NCBI GenBank assembly: GCA_036245805.1
Contig: BTRK01000006.1
Location: 13,672,365 to 13,736,364 of the forward strand
From: Pristionchus mayeri
Lineage: Eukaryota > Nematoda > Chromadorea > Rhabditida > Neodiplogasteridae
DNA length: 64,000 bases
Direction: 5' to 3'
Shown: positions 21,999-34,075 of the stretch, piece by piece
Position numbering within the stretch: the first letter of the stretch is position 1
Layout of the letters: the number at the start of each line of letters is the position of its first letter
The notes under the pieces: model-generated
What the model was told of the DNA's origin: nothing
Seen by the model: the letters and a program-made list of their open reading frames with translations, nothing else
Databases searched by the model: none
Translations under genes and position numbers: made by a program

Positions 21999-24900
21999 TC
22001 ACTTCGGATTTGCATCTGTTGTGCACATTGGTACTGCTTTCCGCACTTGGATGGGAACACAATATCCATAATGCTCGATCTTCCCGACAGGACACTTGCA
22101 AACCTGCAGTATTTTTATCAGTAAAATTTTGTTGAACATTTGTTATATTAGGCTGATGCAAAAGTTTTTGCCAATTTTTCATTTGAGCGTGCCTTGCATT
22201 TTGCCTTGGGCTGATTTTTTTCTAGTTCTATATTATCAACCGGGCTTGGGTACTCTCATCAGGGCCATTTAGTAATGGCTTAAACAATGAGCATTATGGC
22301 CACAAAGTTGACTCAAATTCGTTGGGTGTGTCGACTCTACCTGACCTTTCGATCATCTGTGCTCTGCGAAAAGCAAAGGTAGAACAAATTAGAAATAGCA
22401 TAAGAATGTACAACTCACATAGATGCTAATATGATATTCAAATTAGGTATGCTCGATAAGTCTTTTAGAAATGGCTGCCCAATTAACAATGTTGAAAGGA
22501 CCACGGCCAATAATGTACAGGGCATATTTTTTTCAATACAATGGCGCTTGAGATATCAAACGCACAAAATATTAAAGTTTTCACCTAACAAACGCACAAT
22601 ACTAGTATGGTTAAAATTCATTTGTATTATCAGAAGATATATCTTTCCAAATATTTATGTCAAAAAATGCACCGAAATTCCTACTTTTGACGGCTCCTCC
22701 ATTTCAAGGCATTTAGAAAACGCGAGATTTTGTGACTAGTTAAACAAGCAGCCCTTGCTACTCAGTGAACTGGCAAAGTTGGGGGTTGCCTGTGTTTTGT
22801 TGAAATTTGGTTGAATCGCGCTCACATAAAATCTATTTTTACGATCGAAAATTGTGTAAAATTTTTTTTTTAGATATAAGAAGGGCCGATGACTCTGATC
22901 ACTCTTCTATTATAATAGCCCCGTATTTGTAGATAATAGCGCCCCTGTGGATAGGCCAGCCTCAATGACTTCTGAATCAGGAAACTCAATTAAAATAAAT
23001 GCCAAATCGGCAAAAACTTTTGCATCAGCCTAATAGCTCATGTTGACTACGAACTTTCCTGTGTTTGTAAAAAATGTGTTTGTTTAAAATAATGATTTCG
23101 TAATGCTTGGAAAATTGATATTTGTCGGGTTGAAGCACACTCCGGGCATAAGACGAAGTTGAACGTACCTTGTTGACACATGTGGATCCGCCCACGCACT
23201 GTTGGGTTTGATTGCAAGGCATGGTTGGACGAGCGAGCTCGAGGCAAACTCCGCCAAACCTTGCCGGGGCCTATGAAAGCATAGGGCATCATGGCGTGTA
23301 TACTATGAAGTATTATGTCGGACTATTACTATTTTACCTGGTTCTCCTTGCATCTATCGAACGATGCTCTATCCACATCTAGACAGTAACCGATAGGGTA
23401 ACCGGTAGCGCCGGTGATGTTAACGAGCGTCCTGTAATGGTACTCTCATTGGAATTTCTTTGTGAAATGGTGGGGAAGTTTCAATTGCGCTAAGTAAATA
23501 GACGATCACTGACTGTATAGAATTCCTGAAAAATACCTGAAAATAAACAAGTTTTCAAACAATATAGCCCTCTTCAGTGGTACTCGAGGCGTTCCGAGAT
23601 TACAAACGAAGAACCTACTTTGAAGCCGGGCATTCCCATGTACGGTCAAGTTCGTAACGCTTATGGCACGTTGCCGTCGGATCCAAGCACGCTTCGATGA
23701 ACAAAAAACGGTGCGATAATAATTTGAACCCAGAATACGAAATACCAAGCATCGTTGTCCAGGGGGAGTCATTTCGTTGTATGTCTCATAACCGTTGAAG
23801 ACGTCCTTGAATCGCACCTCAACAGATATTCATTCGTGGGATAATTAATTATGATTTGCACCGATCAGTAGGGCAAAACGTTATGGGGTAATTGATATAG
23901 CAGCTGAATCCGCTGTCCTCAGTTCCGGCTGTGCATGAGCAAACCTGCGTTCATTAGTGTCATAGACAATTAAAGTAATGCAAGCTCCGATCCCCTCTAA
24001 TGAAGATTCACAGTACATAAATTCCTCTTTTCCTATGCCAGTATAATTTTCTAGAGTGAAATTCGGACATTTTGGATGTAAGATGATCCGAACATGCACT
24101 CCTCATTTGCTTGGCACGGCGATCTGAGGCCGACTAAGTCGCGGCAAACTCCGTTCACTTTGATCTGTAATTGCATATAATGTGTGTTAGTACTCAATGT
24201 CGTTGAACTAGGAAATGAATCATTCCGAGTTCGGGAAAAAGCAAACAATAATGTAATCGTACCAACCTGAGTGTTGTTGCATCCTATCACCGGAGTTATA
24301 CAGTAGCCATTTTTATTGGCAGTCCTGCGCAGGAAATGAGTTGTAATGCATTGAAATATGTCCATGTTCAGTAACAACGTCTCATCATATGACTGGAGTA
24401 AGTAATACTCACTTTCCCACTGCGCAAGTGCACTTGTTGTTCACGCACGTAGAATCGATGCATTCGGAGGACTTCTGAGTGATTATTGGTCACCGAAAAT
24501 CAAGATCTTTTTTCTGAAATCAAACCTGGCAATAATTGCCAGCACGACTTTGGTGTGTACATGATCCGTTTATAGGAACCTAGAAATAAATATATTTTGA
24601 TCGTAATTCAGATATATTACCATATTGTAAGGGCAACTGGTCTTGGAGCCGATGCAGTCGCCCATATATTCAGTCGTACCCGTGGGACATGTGCATATCT
24701 GCATTTACGGATCAGCACGAAGGATACAATATGAGGAATTACATTATATACTTTTTTCTTGTATTGGGTTGTTCGGAAAGATTCTTTCTTTTACTTTTCT
24801 CTTGGAAATTCTTGCGGTAGATGAGCTCAATTATTTTGTATATGGTATACTTAAGGGTTTTGGCGGTGGAATACTGCAATATTGTTCAAATAACATCTCG

Positions 24901-26435
24901 GTCGCATAGCAGGCTAGAACAAAAATAAAAAGTTAGCGAATGTCAAAAACACCTGAAAAAGCAGAATTTCATTTTTTGTTGAGTAATTTTTTTCCCGAAA
25001 ACTAGATGCCTACCGATATTAAGCCGATAATGTATGATAGGGCAAGAGTTAATATTCATGATAACAAAGAAAAACCAGGCTTTAAACCTTTGAGGGAGAC
25101 GAGAGATATCAATATGTCACCATTTCGATGTTCACATTTCGGCATAAATATTCTGAAGAAAGCCTGCTATTGGATACGTAATTGGATTCCCACTTAATTA
25201 GGGATACGAAGTGGCCAAGTAAAGTACTTGACAAATAACAATCGCATTTTACTCTAGGTTGATCGGGAGAAGCATAATAAGTTCAAAATTCCGCTCGAAA
25301 AATAAATCGTAGTACCATTATCCAATCGACGCTTCGTTAGATTAGGTAATGCGTGCTAGATTTAAAACTTTATGTTTACTAATAACCCTATTTGACGTAC
25401 TTCACAATAGTGGGTCATTTGTGTGCCTATCTCTGTTCTGCCAAGAAATGTGCACCTTTAAAAATCTCTGCCCAAAATCGATTAGGCTAACTTCGGACCT
25501 CCTTTGCTCAAGATCTATTGATCGAAATGGTATGAAATACTGGTTGTTATAGAGATTATCCAAGTCCACACCAACTACAAAAAACCATATGATGATTGGT
25601 CAAGGTTAATTAAAGGAGAAGTGAAAAATGTCCATACATGAAAAAAGAAAGAAACTTTCCGAACGATCTAATATTATTGTACAGAATGGAATTTTCACCA
25701 AGTAACATGGAATAACAGAACATACGTTTCCAACACGAGTCGATCCCTCGGGACATGTGCAGCCGAGATTTGGGCACGACTTGGGACAAAGTCTGTGAAT
25801 ATGCATTTTAGACCAAATTGCATTTCATTTTGTCCACTATCAAGTCAATCGATATGATACTGGTTCGGTTGAGAGTAATACAATTAACTTGCTCTAGCAT
25901 TTTCACACTAATTCAAGTGTCAACAAGTTTTCTGTTCATTAGAAGGGTTCTTCTTTGCTCTCTTGCGGCAGTCTAAAACCCAACGGTTCTCATCCGGAGT
26001 ATTACGATCGATATATGCATTTTTACCAATTTCGCAGATATTAAATAACCAACTCTCTTTTCACTGCAGTCGAGATCTCTGGATTGGAGCAGAAACCGTC
26101 CGCGACCCACTGTTTGCAACTGAAAAAAAAGGAAAATTAGTTGCCAAATTGGCAAACAAAAACATAAATCTTGCAGCATATGATGCATGACGATATCGAA
26201 AAAACGTATATTTCGAAGAGTAAACATATAGCCAATCCACGCTTTTCTCGCTTTAGCAAGTTTCACATTTTAGAAAAAAATATTACTGCGAAATACAATG
26301 ATATTTCCAAAATAACGCAAATACAGAAACGTACTAGCGGTGGTCTCTCCATGCACAATTCTCAAATTCCGACTGAGTCTGGGACACAGAAGGCATGAAG
26401 AGAAGGAGCGTCAGGTAGAGGAGGATCCAGGTCAT
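21999..26435 (-). CDS. Secreted ShKT plus EB-module Cys-rich protein (one gene, possibly two)
   Basis: Ex1 26435-26335: signal peptide (ILLYLTLLLFMPSVSQ) and ENCAWRDHR. Ex2 26119-26050: YCKQWVADGFCSNPEIS, joining in phase to give a ShKT-like six-Cys domain (C..C..W...GFC). Ex3 25792-25726: LCPKSCPNLGCTCPEGST; its phase with ex2 is off by one. Then ex4 24698-24621, ex5 24579-24526, ex6 24474-24413, ex7 24324-24267, ex8 24164-24069 and ex9 23944-23849, all in phase, with EB-module signatures (CTCPTGT, SSECIDSTCVNNKCTC, CQANEECMFG, VCSCTAGT). Further in-phase exons about 23696-23605, 23431-23338, 23270-23169 and 22103-21999 (CNQTQQCVGGSTCVNK, VCKCPVGK) form a third module. Ex9 can end at TAA 23849 or splice onward, so one or two genes are possible. 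Both domain types occur in nematode extracellular proteins; function unknown. Two mariner-type elements sit in introns. Confidence 0.65.
22148..23033. mobile_element. mariner-type non-autonomous element (886 bp), in an intron
   Basis: Ends TTAGGCTGATGCAAAAGTTT and the inverse (AAACTTTTGCATCAGCCTAA) are flanked by TA at 22146-22147 and 23034-23035. The TTAGG-TNRTGCAAAAGT terminus is characteristic of the cecropia/Hsmar branch of mariner. No transposase motifs were found inside. It lies in the last intron of the ShKT/EB gene, between exons 23270-23169 and 22103-21999. Confidence 0.8.
24764..25671. mobile_element. mariner-type non-autonomous element (908 bp), in an intron
   Basis: Termini TTGGGTTGTTCGGAAAGATT and TTAGATCGTTCGGAAAGTTT (inverse) are bounded by TA at 24762-24763 and 25672-25673. 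No transposase motifs. It occupies the intron between the exon at 25792-25726 and the exon at 24698-24621 of the ShKT/EB gene. The right end shares AAAAAAGAAAGAAACTT with the element at 50159-51041, suggesting a related family. Confidence 0.7.
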
Positions 26436-27812
26436 TCCTTGTTGATGCGCAGAGGGGAAGGCGCTTGGTTACTGGATCGACCCCATTATTTTATATGAGC
26501 CTACAATGCTTGCTCAGGTGCTCTTTGATATTTAGCATCGCCAATACGTGACTGACTCCGCCCTCTCCAGGTGCATATGAGCCTCGTTTCCATCACGATT
26601 ACGGTATCTCTCCAATAATTCTCCAACTGAAAATCACCATTAAACAACGGACATTTTATTTCAAGAACAAATGTCTCATAGCAACGTTGGTGTAGTGAAA
26701 TCTAAATTCCGGCTAACCAATTTTTTCACTGGAAATGGTTGGAGGACAGTGCTGTCAATATTTGTCGGTCATTCATGGATAGATCGGCGAACATTCATCT
26801 CTCTTCGATCATCCCACGGAACTTAACAAAAAGCTGTTCAAACATCATATTTTGCCAGTGAGAACGCCGCTCCGTTCGATGCGCATGATACAGTTGCGCA
26901 TACACGCAGGCCATTCAGTTTCTCTATTGTGTGTATCGGATGTCCATGGTTGTGCTTTGCTACGCCTGGGTTTGTCGACGCATCATCGGTATCAACCGTC
27001 TGATTCTATTGGACAGTTAAAGTCTAGGAATTATATTACAATATTGATATCCATGATATACCACGAATAAGCAGGATGATCCACAATATTTTCACAATAC
27101 CACTGGCAAGTGAATTTTGACTAAATAAGTTATAGATGAAAACAATTAATCTTCAGAAAAAAAGTAATATTGCACAATCTGACGCGTAGCTTGATCGGCA
27201 CCGATATCGCCGTCTGTTTGGCCAGGCTGTACCATATGACTGCCATCAACTTCTCCCAACGGGCAGTTGTGCATTCAAAACGCCCCCGAGCCGATCAAAG
27301 ACGACGTTGCTTCATTTTTGACACGATTGGTCATATTCACGATGTATTCAAACGTTAGGCTCTGGATCCGTTGAATGATAGACGCTCTGCGGGCAATCGT
27401 TCACATGCTCTCGACCAATTCATTTTTCGAAATCTATCACTCCATTTGCTCACCATGCAAAATATTTTATAATGAATGAATTTTATCCAACCTGTTTTTA
27501 TGTTGTATGCACTTCATGCTGATGTTGATCATTCTTTTAAATTGCATGAGCACTTTTTCAAACAATGTTAGTGAGGTTACATTAAACATTTTTGTCTGAC
27601 AACACTACTGACAGATTCCTGGGTCATTGTTATCATGCGATGCACAAAAATGTGTTGCAGCAAGAAGCGGGTGGCGCAAATCAACACGTTCTCCTGTGGT
27701 CTCTACATTCTAGCATACCAGCAGTATCTTCGTATTTTTTTCACTTTTTCAATCAAAATGAAAAATGATTCAAAAAAATTATTCAAAATTGAAAGCTGAT
27801 TCAGGCTTTCGC
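26436..27812. other. Intergenic with one possible minus-strand exon
   Basis: Mostly featureless. At about 27150-27340 the sequence is GC-richer and open in one minus-strand frame apart from a single TGA (NMTNRVKNEATSSLIGSGAF, stop, then MHNCPLGEVDGS...). The plus strand also has a 62-codon ORF here. No domain recognised. Confidence 0.3.
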
Positions 27813-27900
27813 ATGAATCTCAGTACTCTTCCCGCAGATGTCATTCGAATGATAGCAGAAATTTAGAGACCAGAGATCAACACCAATATGAAATTGGAAA
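27813..27900 (+). pseudogene. F-box exon fragment with premature stop
   Basis: Reads MNLSTLPADVIRMIAEI, then TAG, then RPEINTNMKLE, matching exon 1 of the F-box-like family (xLNLxTLPADVIRxIIRM). No further exons of the family were found nearby, so this is a relic. Confidence 0.6.
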
Positions 27901-28403
27901 GTAAATGTAAAATTAAGCAAATGTGGTATTTTTAGATCTCACAGGGTTGGAATTCGGTAGTATCAGCTCTCCGGAAAACCGAAATCGAATTACTGTTTTG
28001 CTATTACGTCATGAAAGAATACACAGTTGACTAGTGTTATTGCACCTCCTATTCACCTACTGGTCAACTTTTGATTTGTTAAATTATGATAACATCTTAT
28101 CTGTGATCCACGTAGTCTGCTTGCAGTTGTCATCAGTGCGGTAGATCAGAGGGGTGAAGCCCTTCAAGACCACACAAAGTATCCCATTCCATATATTCAC
28201 CGTATTCACTCCTACCTATTGCAGTTCACAAAGAATTTTTCCAGTTTTTTTGATCAAAAAGCCATATATCTGTGGCGTCTGATGATTTTATGGCCAAAAA
28301 CATAAACAATATTGTTTCTCTATAATACATATTTATAGAAAGATCCAATTTTTGACTCCACAAAATGTAATTTTAAAACAAATAAGGAAGAGCAAAAACT
28401 TCT

Positions 28404-29574
28404 CTGATGGGCTGCCGATGCCGCCCTCCACCAGGAGAAGAGTCCCCAGTGGAGGGCCGATAGAGTCGACGGTACTGAAGGAGAAACACACCAGTAGGAA
28501 TTTCCATAATATTTTAACAGATCAGTGTAACATTCAACGTACTGGTTAAGGTTTACTCAAGGAAATGAACCCAAGTGACTTTCTCCGCCTTCACACTTAT
28601 CGTAAACCCAATCCTAACAACTTGGATTCACGCAGAACGCAAAAGATCACATTGAAAGCAGATAGTCTCCATCAAATAACGCAATAGAAAGTAAATTAGT
28701 AATTACATCGCTGATACAAATCACTCACTGCTAATCCCTCTTCCTCGTCGCAGCCAGAAGAGGAGCCATCGAAGATAGCAGCACCAGGGAACTGGAAAGC
28801 GCTAACAAAGTACCAGGTTCTTTATCTTTTAAACATTAAATAGCGCCCTAATCTTAGAAGCTACACTAGTTAGGGTACTGTAACAGCAATATCATCTTAT
28901 CAGAACTATTTAAGTGCAATTATGTATATAAACATATAAAATGGAGCAAAACGCTTCCCTGATAAGGCGACGACGGTGGAGCGCCCCCGCCAGTCGACGA
29001 GGGAAACTGAAGTAGAGATGAAATGAGCAATAAATTCGATCCTTGAATTATAATAACCATCTCACAATGAATCATTGCAATAATCACGTATTGTACTAAT
29101 CAGGATTCAACTTTCATCCCGAATCAGTGAACATGGACAGAGAGAAAGCACCGGCCAGTAAATATTTTGATATTTGTAAGGATATTCGACGAAATAGCGC
29201 GTTCCTAGCACTCCAAAAGCAGAAAACTCGATCTATCCACGAATACTAACCTAACTGGAGGTCTGATTCACGTGCTGCATGTACCCAAACTGATACTGCT
29301 AAGTATAAAGGTAAGCATAATAGGATGAGAACTCATTTTCGGTTGACATTTCACGCGCGCGTCTTCAAAATCATAGTGCCAGTGGGTGAGACTTCATAAT
29401 TTGTTAACGCAACTAAGTTTACACTGTTTTCGGCAACCAATAAACAGAGATTATGCGTGAACAAAGGGCATAGATAAGTGAGAAAATGAACGGACTCACC
29501 GCTGTTTCCCTCCAAATCGGTGGCGCCGCCCGGGGCGCCTTCCTCCCATCCCTCCAGTCATGTTGTAGTACCCT
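28404..29574 (-). other. Poorly resolved small Gly/Ser/Pro-rich exons
   Basis: Several short stretches have good minus-strand splice sites: about 29574-29500 (NMTGGMGGRRPGRRHRFGGK before GTGAGT), about 29026-28966 (FPSSTGGGAPPSSPYQGS after CTTCAG), about 28790-28728 (FPGAAIFDGSSSGCDEEEG before GTGAGT) and about 28486-28404 (STGDSSPGGGRHRQPIREVF after CTTCAG). The second and fourth look like diverged copies of one exon. Introns would be 200-400 nt. Exon phases do not all agree and no start or stop was fixed, so this is only a candidate low-complexity gene. Confidence 0.3.
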
Positions 29575-29960
29575 GAAGCAACAATTTATCAAAGATAATG
29601 CATGGAAAGAGCGATCGCACGCTCAAAGCGCACTCGAGGTTGCCACGCCCCTTTTCCACTAAATGCAGTAGTGCCGAAAAGGCGATATTTTGCATTTTTT
29701 TATTTAATAACTGAATATTTTGGCAAATTATCAGTCCCGTTTATGTTATCAATATTGGCGAACACAGCACTAAAAGGATTCTCCGCCAAAATGGCTAGAA
29801 AGCTTGAACGAGTTTTGAAAATTTTGATCCTTTCTTAACATTTTCATTTCGTTCGTTGTACCGTTGAAAATGAAAGGTACGATACATGTAAACACAACAA
29901 ACAGTTGAATTTGTTTCAGTCTAATCTCCATTGGCGCATTAACAACTGGGTTGTGCGAAT

Positions 29961-30042
29961 ATTTTACGGTCTCTTCATTCCGCATACTCTATCACCGGTC
30001 ATACAGTGCGAGAGAGTGTGCGGAATGAAGAGACTGTAAAAT
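29961..30042. repeat. Short hairpin with GCGAGAGAGTG core (copy 1)
   Basis: Left arm ATTTTACGGTCTCTTCATTC pairs with the right arm GAATGAAGAGACTGTAAAAT around a short loop containing ACCGGTC and GCGAGAGAGTG (30008-30018). The same arm-and-core layout recurs at 60425-60540, and the core alone at 48326 and 58048. Confidence 0.65.
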
Positions 30043-30242
30043 TTCTGCAAAACCAGATTCAAATATGAATCTCATTGCACACCAATCATATATTATTCGA
30101 ATATTATCAGAAATGAAGTGGTCAGAGAGCATGAAAGCAATATTATATGTACATATTTTTAACGTTACCATTGAATCTTCAGATAATCGGAATTGTAATT
30201 GTTCTAACACTCGACTAATTTATTTGGACAGTATTTGGAAAA

Positions 30243-30262
30243 GCGGCTGGTACAAAGCGCAT
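30243..30262 (+). promoter_or_regulatory. Upstream motif of the F-box-like family, separated from its gene by a hairpin
   Basis: GCGGCTGGTACAAAGCGC matches the CAGCTGG...GCGC arrangement found before other members. The 431-bp palindrome starting at 30275 lies between it and the start at 30758; without it the spacing would be about 80 bp. Confidence 0.4.
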
Positions 30263-30274
30263 TTGTGTAATATA

Positions 30275-30705
30275 TCGTACGTGATGGAAATTTAGGAACG
30301 TATACCGTGCAATTTCCAAAAATATCATGTTTCGTGGATTATGGTGAATTTTTATTTTTACGAGTTTTGCTTTTTTGCATTCTTTTTTTCATATGCGTTT
30401 TCATAAAACGTATGGGTTTTTACACGGAAATATGGCTAGAAATGCAATAAAAGCTCGCGAAAATTATGCAATATTGACGAAATAGCCATAACCGGGTTTT
30501 AGCACTATTTCGTCAATATTTCATGGTTTTTTCACGAGCATTTATTGCATTTCTAGCCATATTTCCGTGTAAAAACCCATCCGTTTTATGAAAACGCATA
30601 TTGAAAAAAGCAAAAGTCGTAAAAATGAAAATTCACCATAATCCACGAAACGTGATATTTTTGGAAATTGCACGGTATACGTTCCTAAATTTCCATCACG
30701 TACGA
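30275..30705. repeat. 431-bp near-perfect palindromic MITE
   Basis: Termini TCGTACGTGATGGAAATTTA and the exact inverse are flanked by TA (30273-30274 and 30706-30707). The arms pair almost perfectly across the whole element, with a tiny centre near 30490. It sits immediately upstream of the F-box-like gene at 30758. Confidence 0.88.
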
Positions 30706-30757
30706 TAAAGGTTGAATATCCCCGGAAACAATATACGTTCTCCTCACAATCATCTAG

Positions 30758-31765
30758 ATGAACAAGGAAGATAAGCCTCTGAAACTGACAACTCTTCCAT
30801 CAGACATAATCCGAGCGATTATTCGATTGGTGCATCCATTGTCGTGGGGAAAGCTGTATTCGGTAAGTATTTACAATATTTTGAAAGCTGCTCGTTTTTT
30901 TTATTATTATTATTTGACTATTAAGATCTCTCCGTCATGGAATCTTCTTACACGCAGTGCGAGAACGAAACTTCCAGCAATTTCACGCTTTTGGTGTCAT
31001 TATCAAGCAACGAAGATCATAAGTCTAGGATTAACATACACGAGCAAAAACGAAACAATTACTGAGCGTTTCTCAGTTTCAGAACTGGAGAAACTCAAAA
31101 CTGTGAGTAGTGACAAAATCTTTGATTCACGATGATATTCATTATATTTATTCTATTCTTAGCACTATGATGATAGAAGATGGATACGAAAGAACAATCT
31201 GTGGAGACGAATTAGATGTTCCTCGAAAATTGATGAGTTACATATTATATTAAATCACATCAATGTAAATCTCGAGTATCTTCGTCATTTATTTGGCGGG
31301 ATTCAAGTTTATTGTTTGGTGATCAAATGCCTTGAGTCATTCCGATGTCCTTCCTGGTAAGTCAAAAATTATATTGTATGTGTACAATAACATAGATTAA
31401 GGACCGGCCTAATCCAATTCATGCAGTCTCATACGTTTGAAAATTTAAAATTTGAAACTTTCAAGCCGGGTGAAATTGCCTTGCGTAAGAAACATGTGCA
31501 TTCATATTTCAAGCAAAATAAATATTGTAGGCGAATTTATCCAAAGATCAATCGCCTTTCTAAATTCCATAAAAATCTACGAACTTCATCCTAGGCCAGG
31601 ATCTTTCCTTGGTCAGGACGTGAAGGTCTGGAAAAAAATGGCAAAGAAATTGTACGACTCTAAGCTCGATTGATCGCTAGCGGAGATCCGGATAGTGACA
31701 ATAGGGCAAAACCCTTACGCATTCACGTAACACCAGCGCTATGGTACCTTCAAATGACTTCATAA
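30758..31765 (+). CDS. F-box-like protein, C-terminus frameshifted
   Basis: Exons: 30758-30862 (LKLTTLPSDIIRAIIRL, HPLSWGKLYS), 30926-31102 (ISPSWNLLTRSARTKLPAI), 31163-31356 (NNLWRRIRCSSKIDELHI), 31396-31484 and 31531 onward (FLNSIKIYELHPRPGSFLG, VWKKMAKKLYDSKLD). In the first frame it stops at TGA 31671. The conserved C-terminal tail (DPDSDNRAKPLRIHV) continues one frame over to TAA at 31763, so a single-base change has truncated the protein by about 30 residues, or the base is a sequencing error. Member of the tandem cluster; predicted SCF-type substrate adaptor by its F-box, substrate unknown. Confidence 0.65.
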
Positions 31766-31946
31766 CGTGTAGAATTATATTTTTATCATCTACTGCATTG
31801 TTATATTCGATATATGTGTTCTTATTATATGTATGTCTTCGCATTCAACATTCACGCTAATGTTAGTTATAATATATTTTATTTTATTAGTTTGTGCCTA
31901 CCATCTTTAATCATATTATACTATCACCTTGCATGTTCCTAGTAAA

Positions 31947-31980
31947 ACAGCTGGCACTTTTGGTTTATATTTTTGCGCGC
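31947..31980 (+). promoter_or_regulatory. Conserved upstream motif of the F-box-like family
   Basis: ACAGCTGGCACTTTTGG followed by TTTTGCGCGC, about 100 bp before the start at 32071. It is repeated at similar positions before most members of the cluster. Confidence 0.5.
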
Positions 31981-32295
31981 AATATTCGAAAGTAAGCCGC
32001 GTCTCTCTAATTTACTACATAAACGTTTTCTTACTGGTCAGCATTGATCTTGAACACTGATTCCCAAAAAATGGAACTCAACAAAATTGCATCTCTAAAT
32101 CTCGCCACTCTCCCTGTGGATGTCATACGACATGTCCTTCGAATAAAAAACCCGGAATCATGGGGGAAACAGTATTCGGTACGTGCTTATTCCAAAAGTT
32201 TTTTATAAGTTATTTCAGATATCTCGTTCATGGAACGCAATTCTTCGTAGCGAGAGGAACCGACTTCCGGCAATTGAAAACGTATGGTGTGCATA

Positions 32296-33461
32296 TCACG
32301 CCTCTCATGAGAGAATCAGCAGGACAACCAGTTGACATTGTAAAATAAAATTTTCAAGTTCTTTTGTTTTTTACGTCGGTATTGGGTCGTAGAAGACCCT
32401 CCAAAATTGTTTCGACCTTATTGAATTCCGTTGCTGCAGCAGGCTGCTGCAAAGTTCGGGTGCGTGGACGTGTTTTTTGAGGTTTTCATGAATAAAAGTG
32501 GTGATTTTTTTAACACGAATGTGCCTTTATGATTAAATGAACCATTTTAGTGCAAGTTGTTCATTTTTCACTTTTGCGACCTTTGCAGCAGAGACAATTC
32601 ATAAAGGTTTTTAATTTCATACTCGAACACAGATTTTTCCCCCCACTTCAAACTTTCCCAGTTTGTAGAGCTCGAAATTCTGTACTTACCTGAATTTTTT
32701 CGGAATTTATTTCGACGGGTAAGGTACTTTCTCAGAGCCCTGAATGACTTTTAATGGGCTGCACGAGTCACTCCCTGGGAATACTGAATCTAAAGTCCGC
32801 CAGTTCGAACCCCGGCAAGCGCACAGCTGTTTTTGCCGTTGTTGTTCCATTGAATTTTCATGCGTTTTTGTTCCATACGTACTTCCTCATCATATTCGAG
32901 TTGTTTCGAATTGAGCAAAAACAGCTGTGCGCTTGCCGGGGTTCGAACTGGCGGACTTTAGATTCAGCATCCCCAGGGAGTGACTCGTGCAGCCCATTAA
33001 AAGTCATTCAGGGCTCTGAGAAAGTACCTTACCCGTCGAAATAAATTCCGTAAAAATTCAGGTAAGTACAGAATTTCAAGCTCTACAAATTGGGAAAGTT
33101 TGAAGTGGGGGGAAAAATCTGTGTTCGAGTAAGAAATTAAAAACCTGTATGAAGTGCCTCTGCTGCAAAGGTCGCAAAAGTGAAAAATGAACAACTTGCA
33201 CTAAAATGGTTCATTTGATCATAAAAACACATTCGTGTTCAAAAATCACCACTTTTATTAATGAAAACCTCGAAAACGATTTCAAAACAATCTAACTTTG
33301 CAGCAGGCTGCTGCAGCTGCGAAACATGATAAAAATCTGAAACTTCAGTTTTAGTTTAGTCTATGCAAGTACTAAATGGAAACATAATAAACAAGATTTT
33401 CGAAAATTTTTATGTCAACTGAAATCGCCGATTTGTCCCGATTCTCTCATGAGAGGCGTGA
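32296..33461. repeat. TCAC-family foldback with tRNA-like box A/box B arms
   Basis: The outer ends begin TCACGCCTCTCATGAGAGAA, inverse ending at 33461. The left side has TA (32294-32295); the right side has TC where TA is expected. The arms contain GCTGCACGAGTCACTCCC and, about 35 bp on, AGTTCGAACCCC in both orientations (about 32758-32815 and the inverse at about 32936-32997). These resemble Pol III box A and box B of tRNA or tRNA-derived SINEs, but no complete tRNA fold is present. It interrupts exon 2 of the F-box-like gene. Confidence 0.75.
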
Positions 33462-33954
33462 TCAGTCTTCACAATGGTCGAATGTCACAGTGCGCAATTA
33501 CGATATAAATCGAACACTGGACCTATTTTACATGAACACTAGTAAAAATTATGAAGTGAGTTTCGTTGTACTATTGCATACAACACAATGTCCTTATTTA
33601 AGGAATGTTATAGAGTAGTAGAGATACGAGAAAAATGCGTGCTGAGGAGGCGAATTATCTGTTCCTCCAAGATAGTCAATCTTCGACTTAGTTTTCACAG
33701 TTTCCCCGATTCTTGGGACAGGCTCCAGCAATGCATGGGTGATGTTTCAATAAATCATGTGGTTGTCGCGGAGCTAGACGCATTCTGTGGTCGAAAGTCT
33801 TGGTGAGCCAGAAATCACACTATTGGTTCAACAACACGCGTTTAAGTTCCGAATTTGCCAATTTCCTTCGGTCTCATTCTGTTCGAGATTTGTCGATCAA
33901 TACGTTTAGGGCGGATGAACACACTTTGAGTGGGTGTTGCTTAATCAAATCACT

Positions 33955-34075
33955 TATTTATTGCATACTTATTATTATGCATTATTCATATTATTCGTAT
34001 CATTAGTAGTAGCATTAGTATTACTACTGCTACCATTATTATTATTTTATTTATTATTAATAACGCATATATATT
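33955..34075. repeat. ATT/TAG trinucleotide-rich low-complexity tract
   Basis: Runs of TTATTAT, TAGTAGTAG and ACTACTGC fill the last intron of the F-box-like gene. An ORF across it is an artefact of composition. Confidence 0.6.

Noticed and set aside
32755..33000. tRNA gene (box B-like GTTCGAACC)
   Set aside because: Box A/B-like pieces are present, but the T-stem and acceptor stem do not pair and the sequence is mirrored inside a foldback; at most tRNA-derived.
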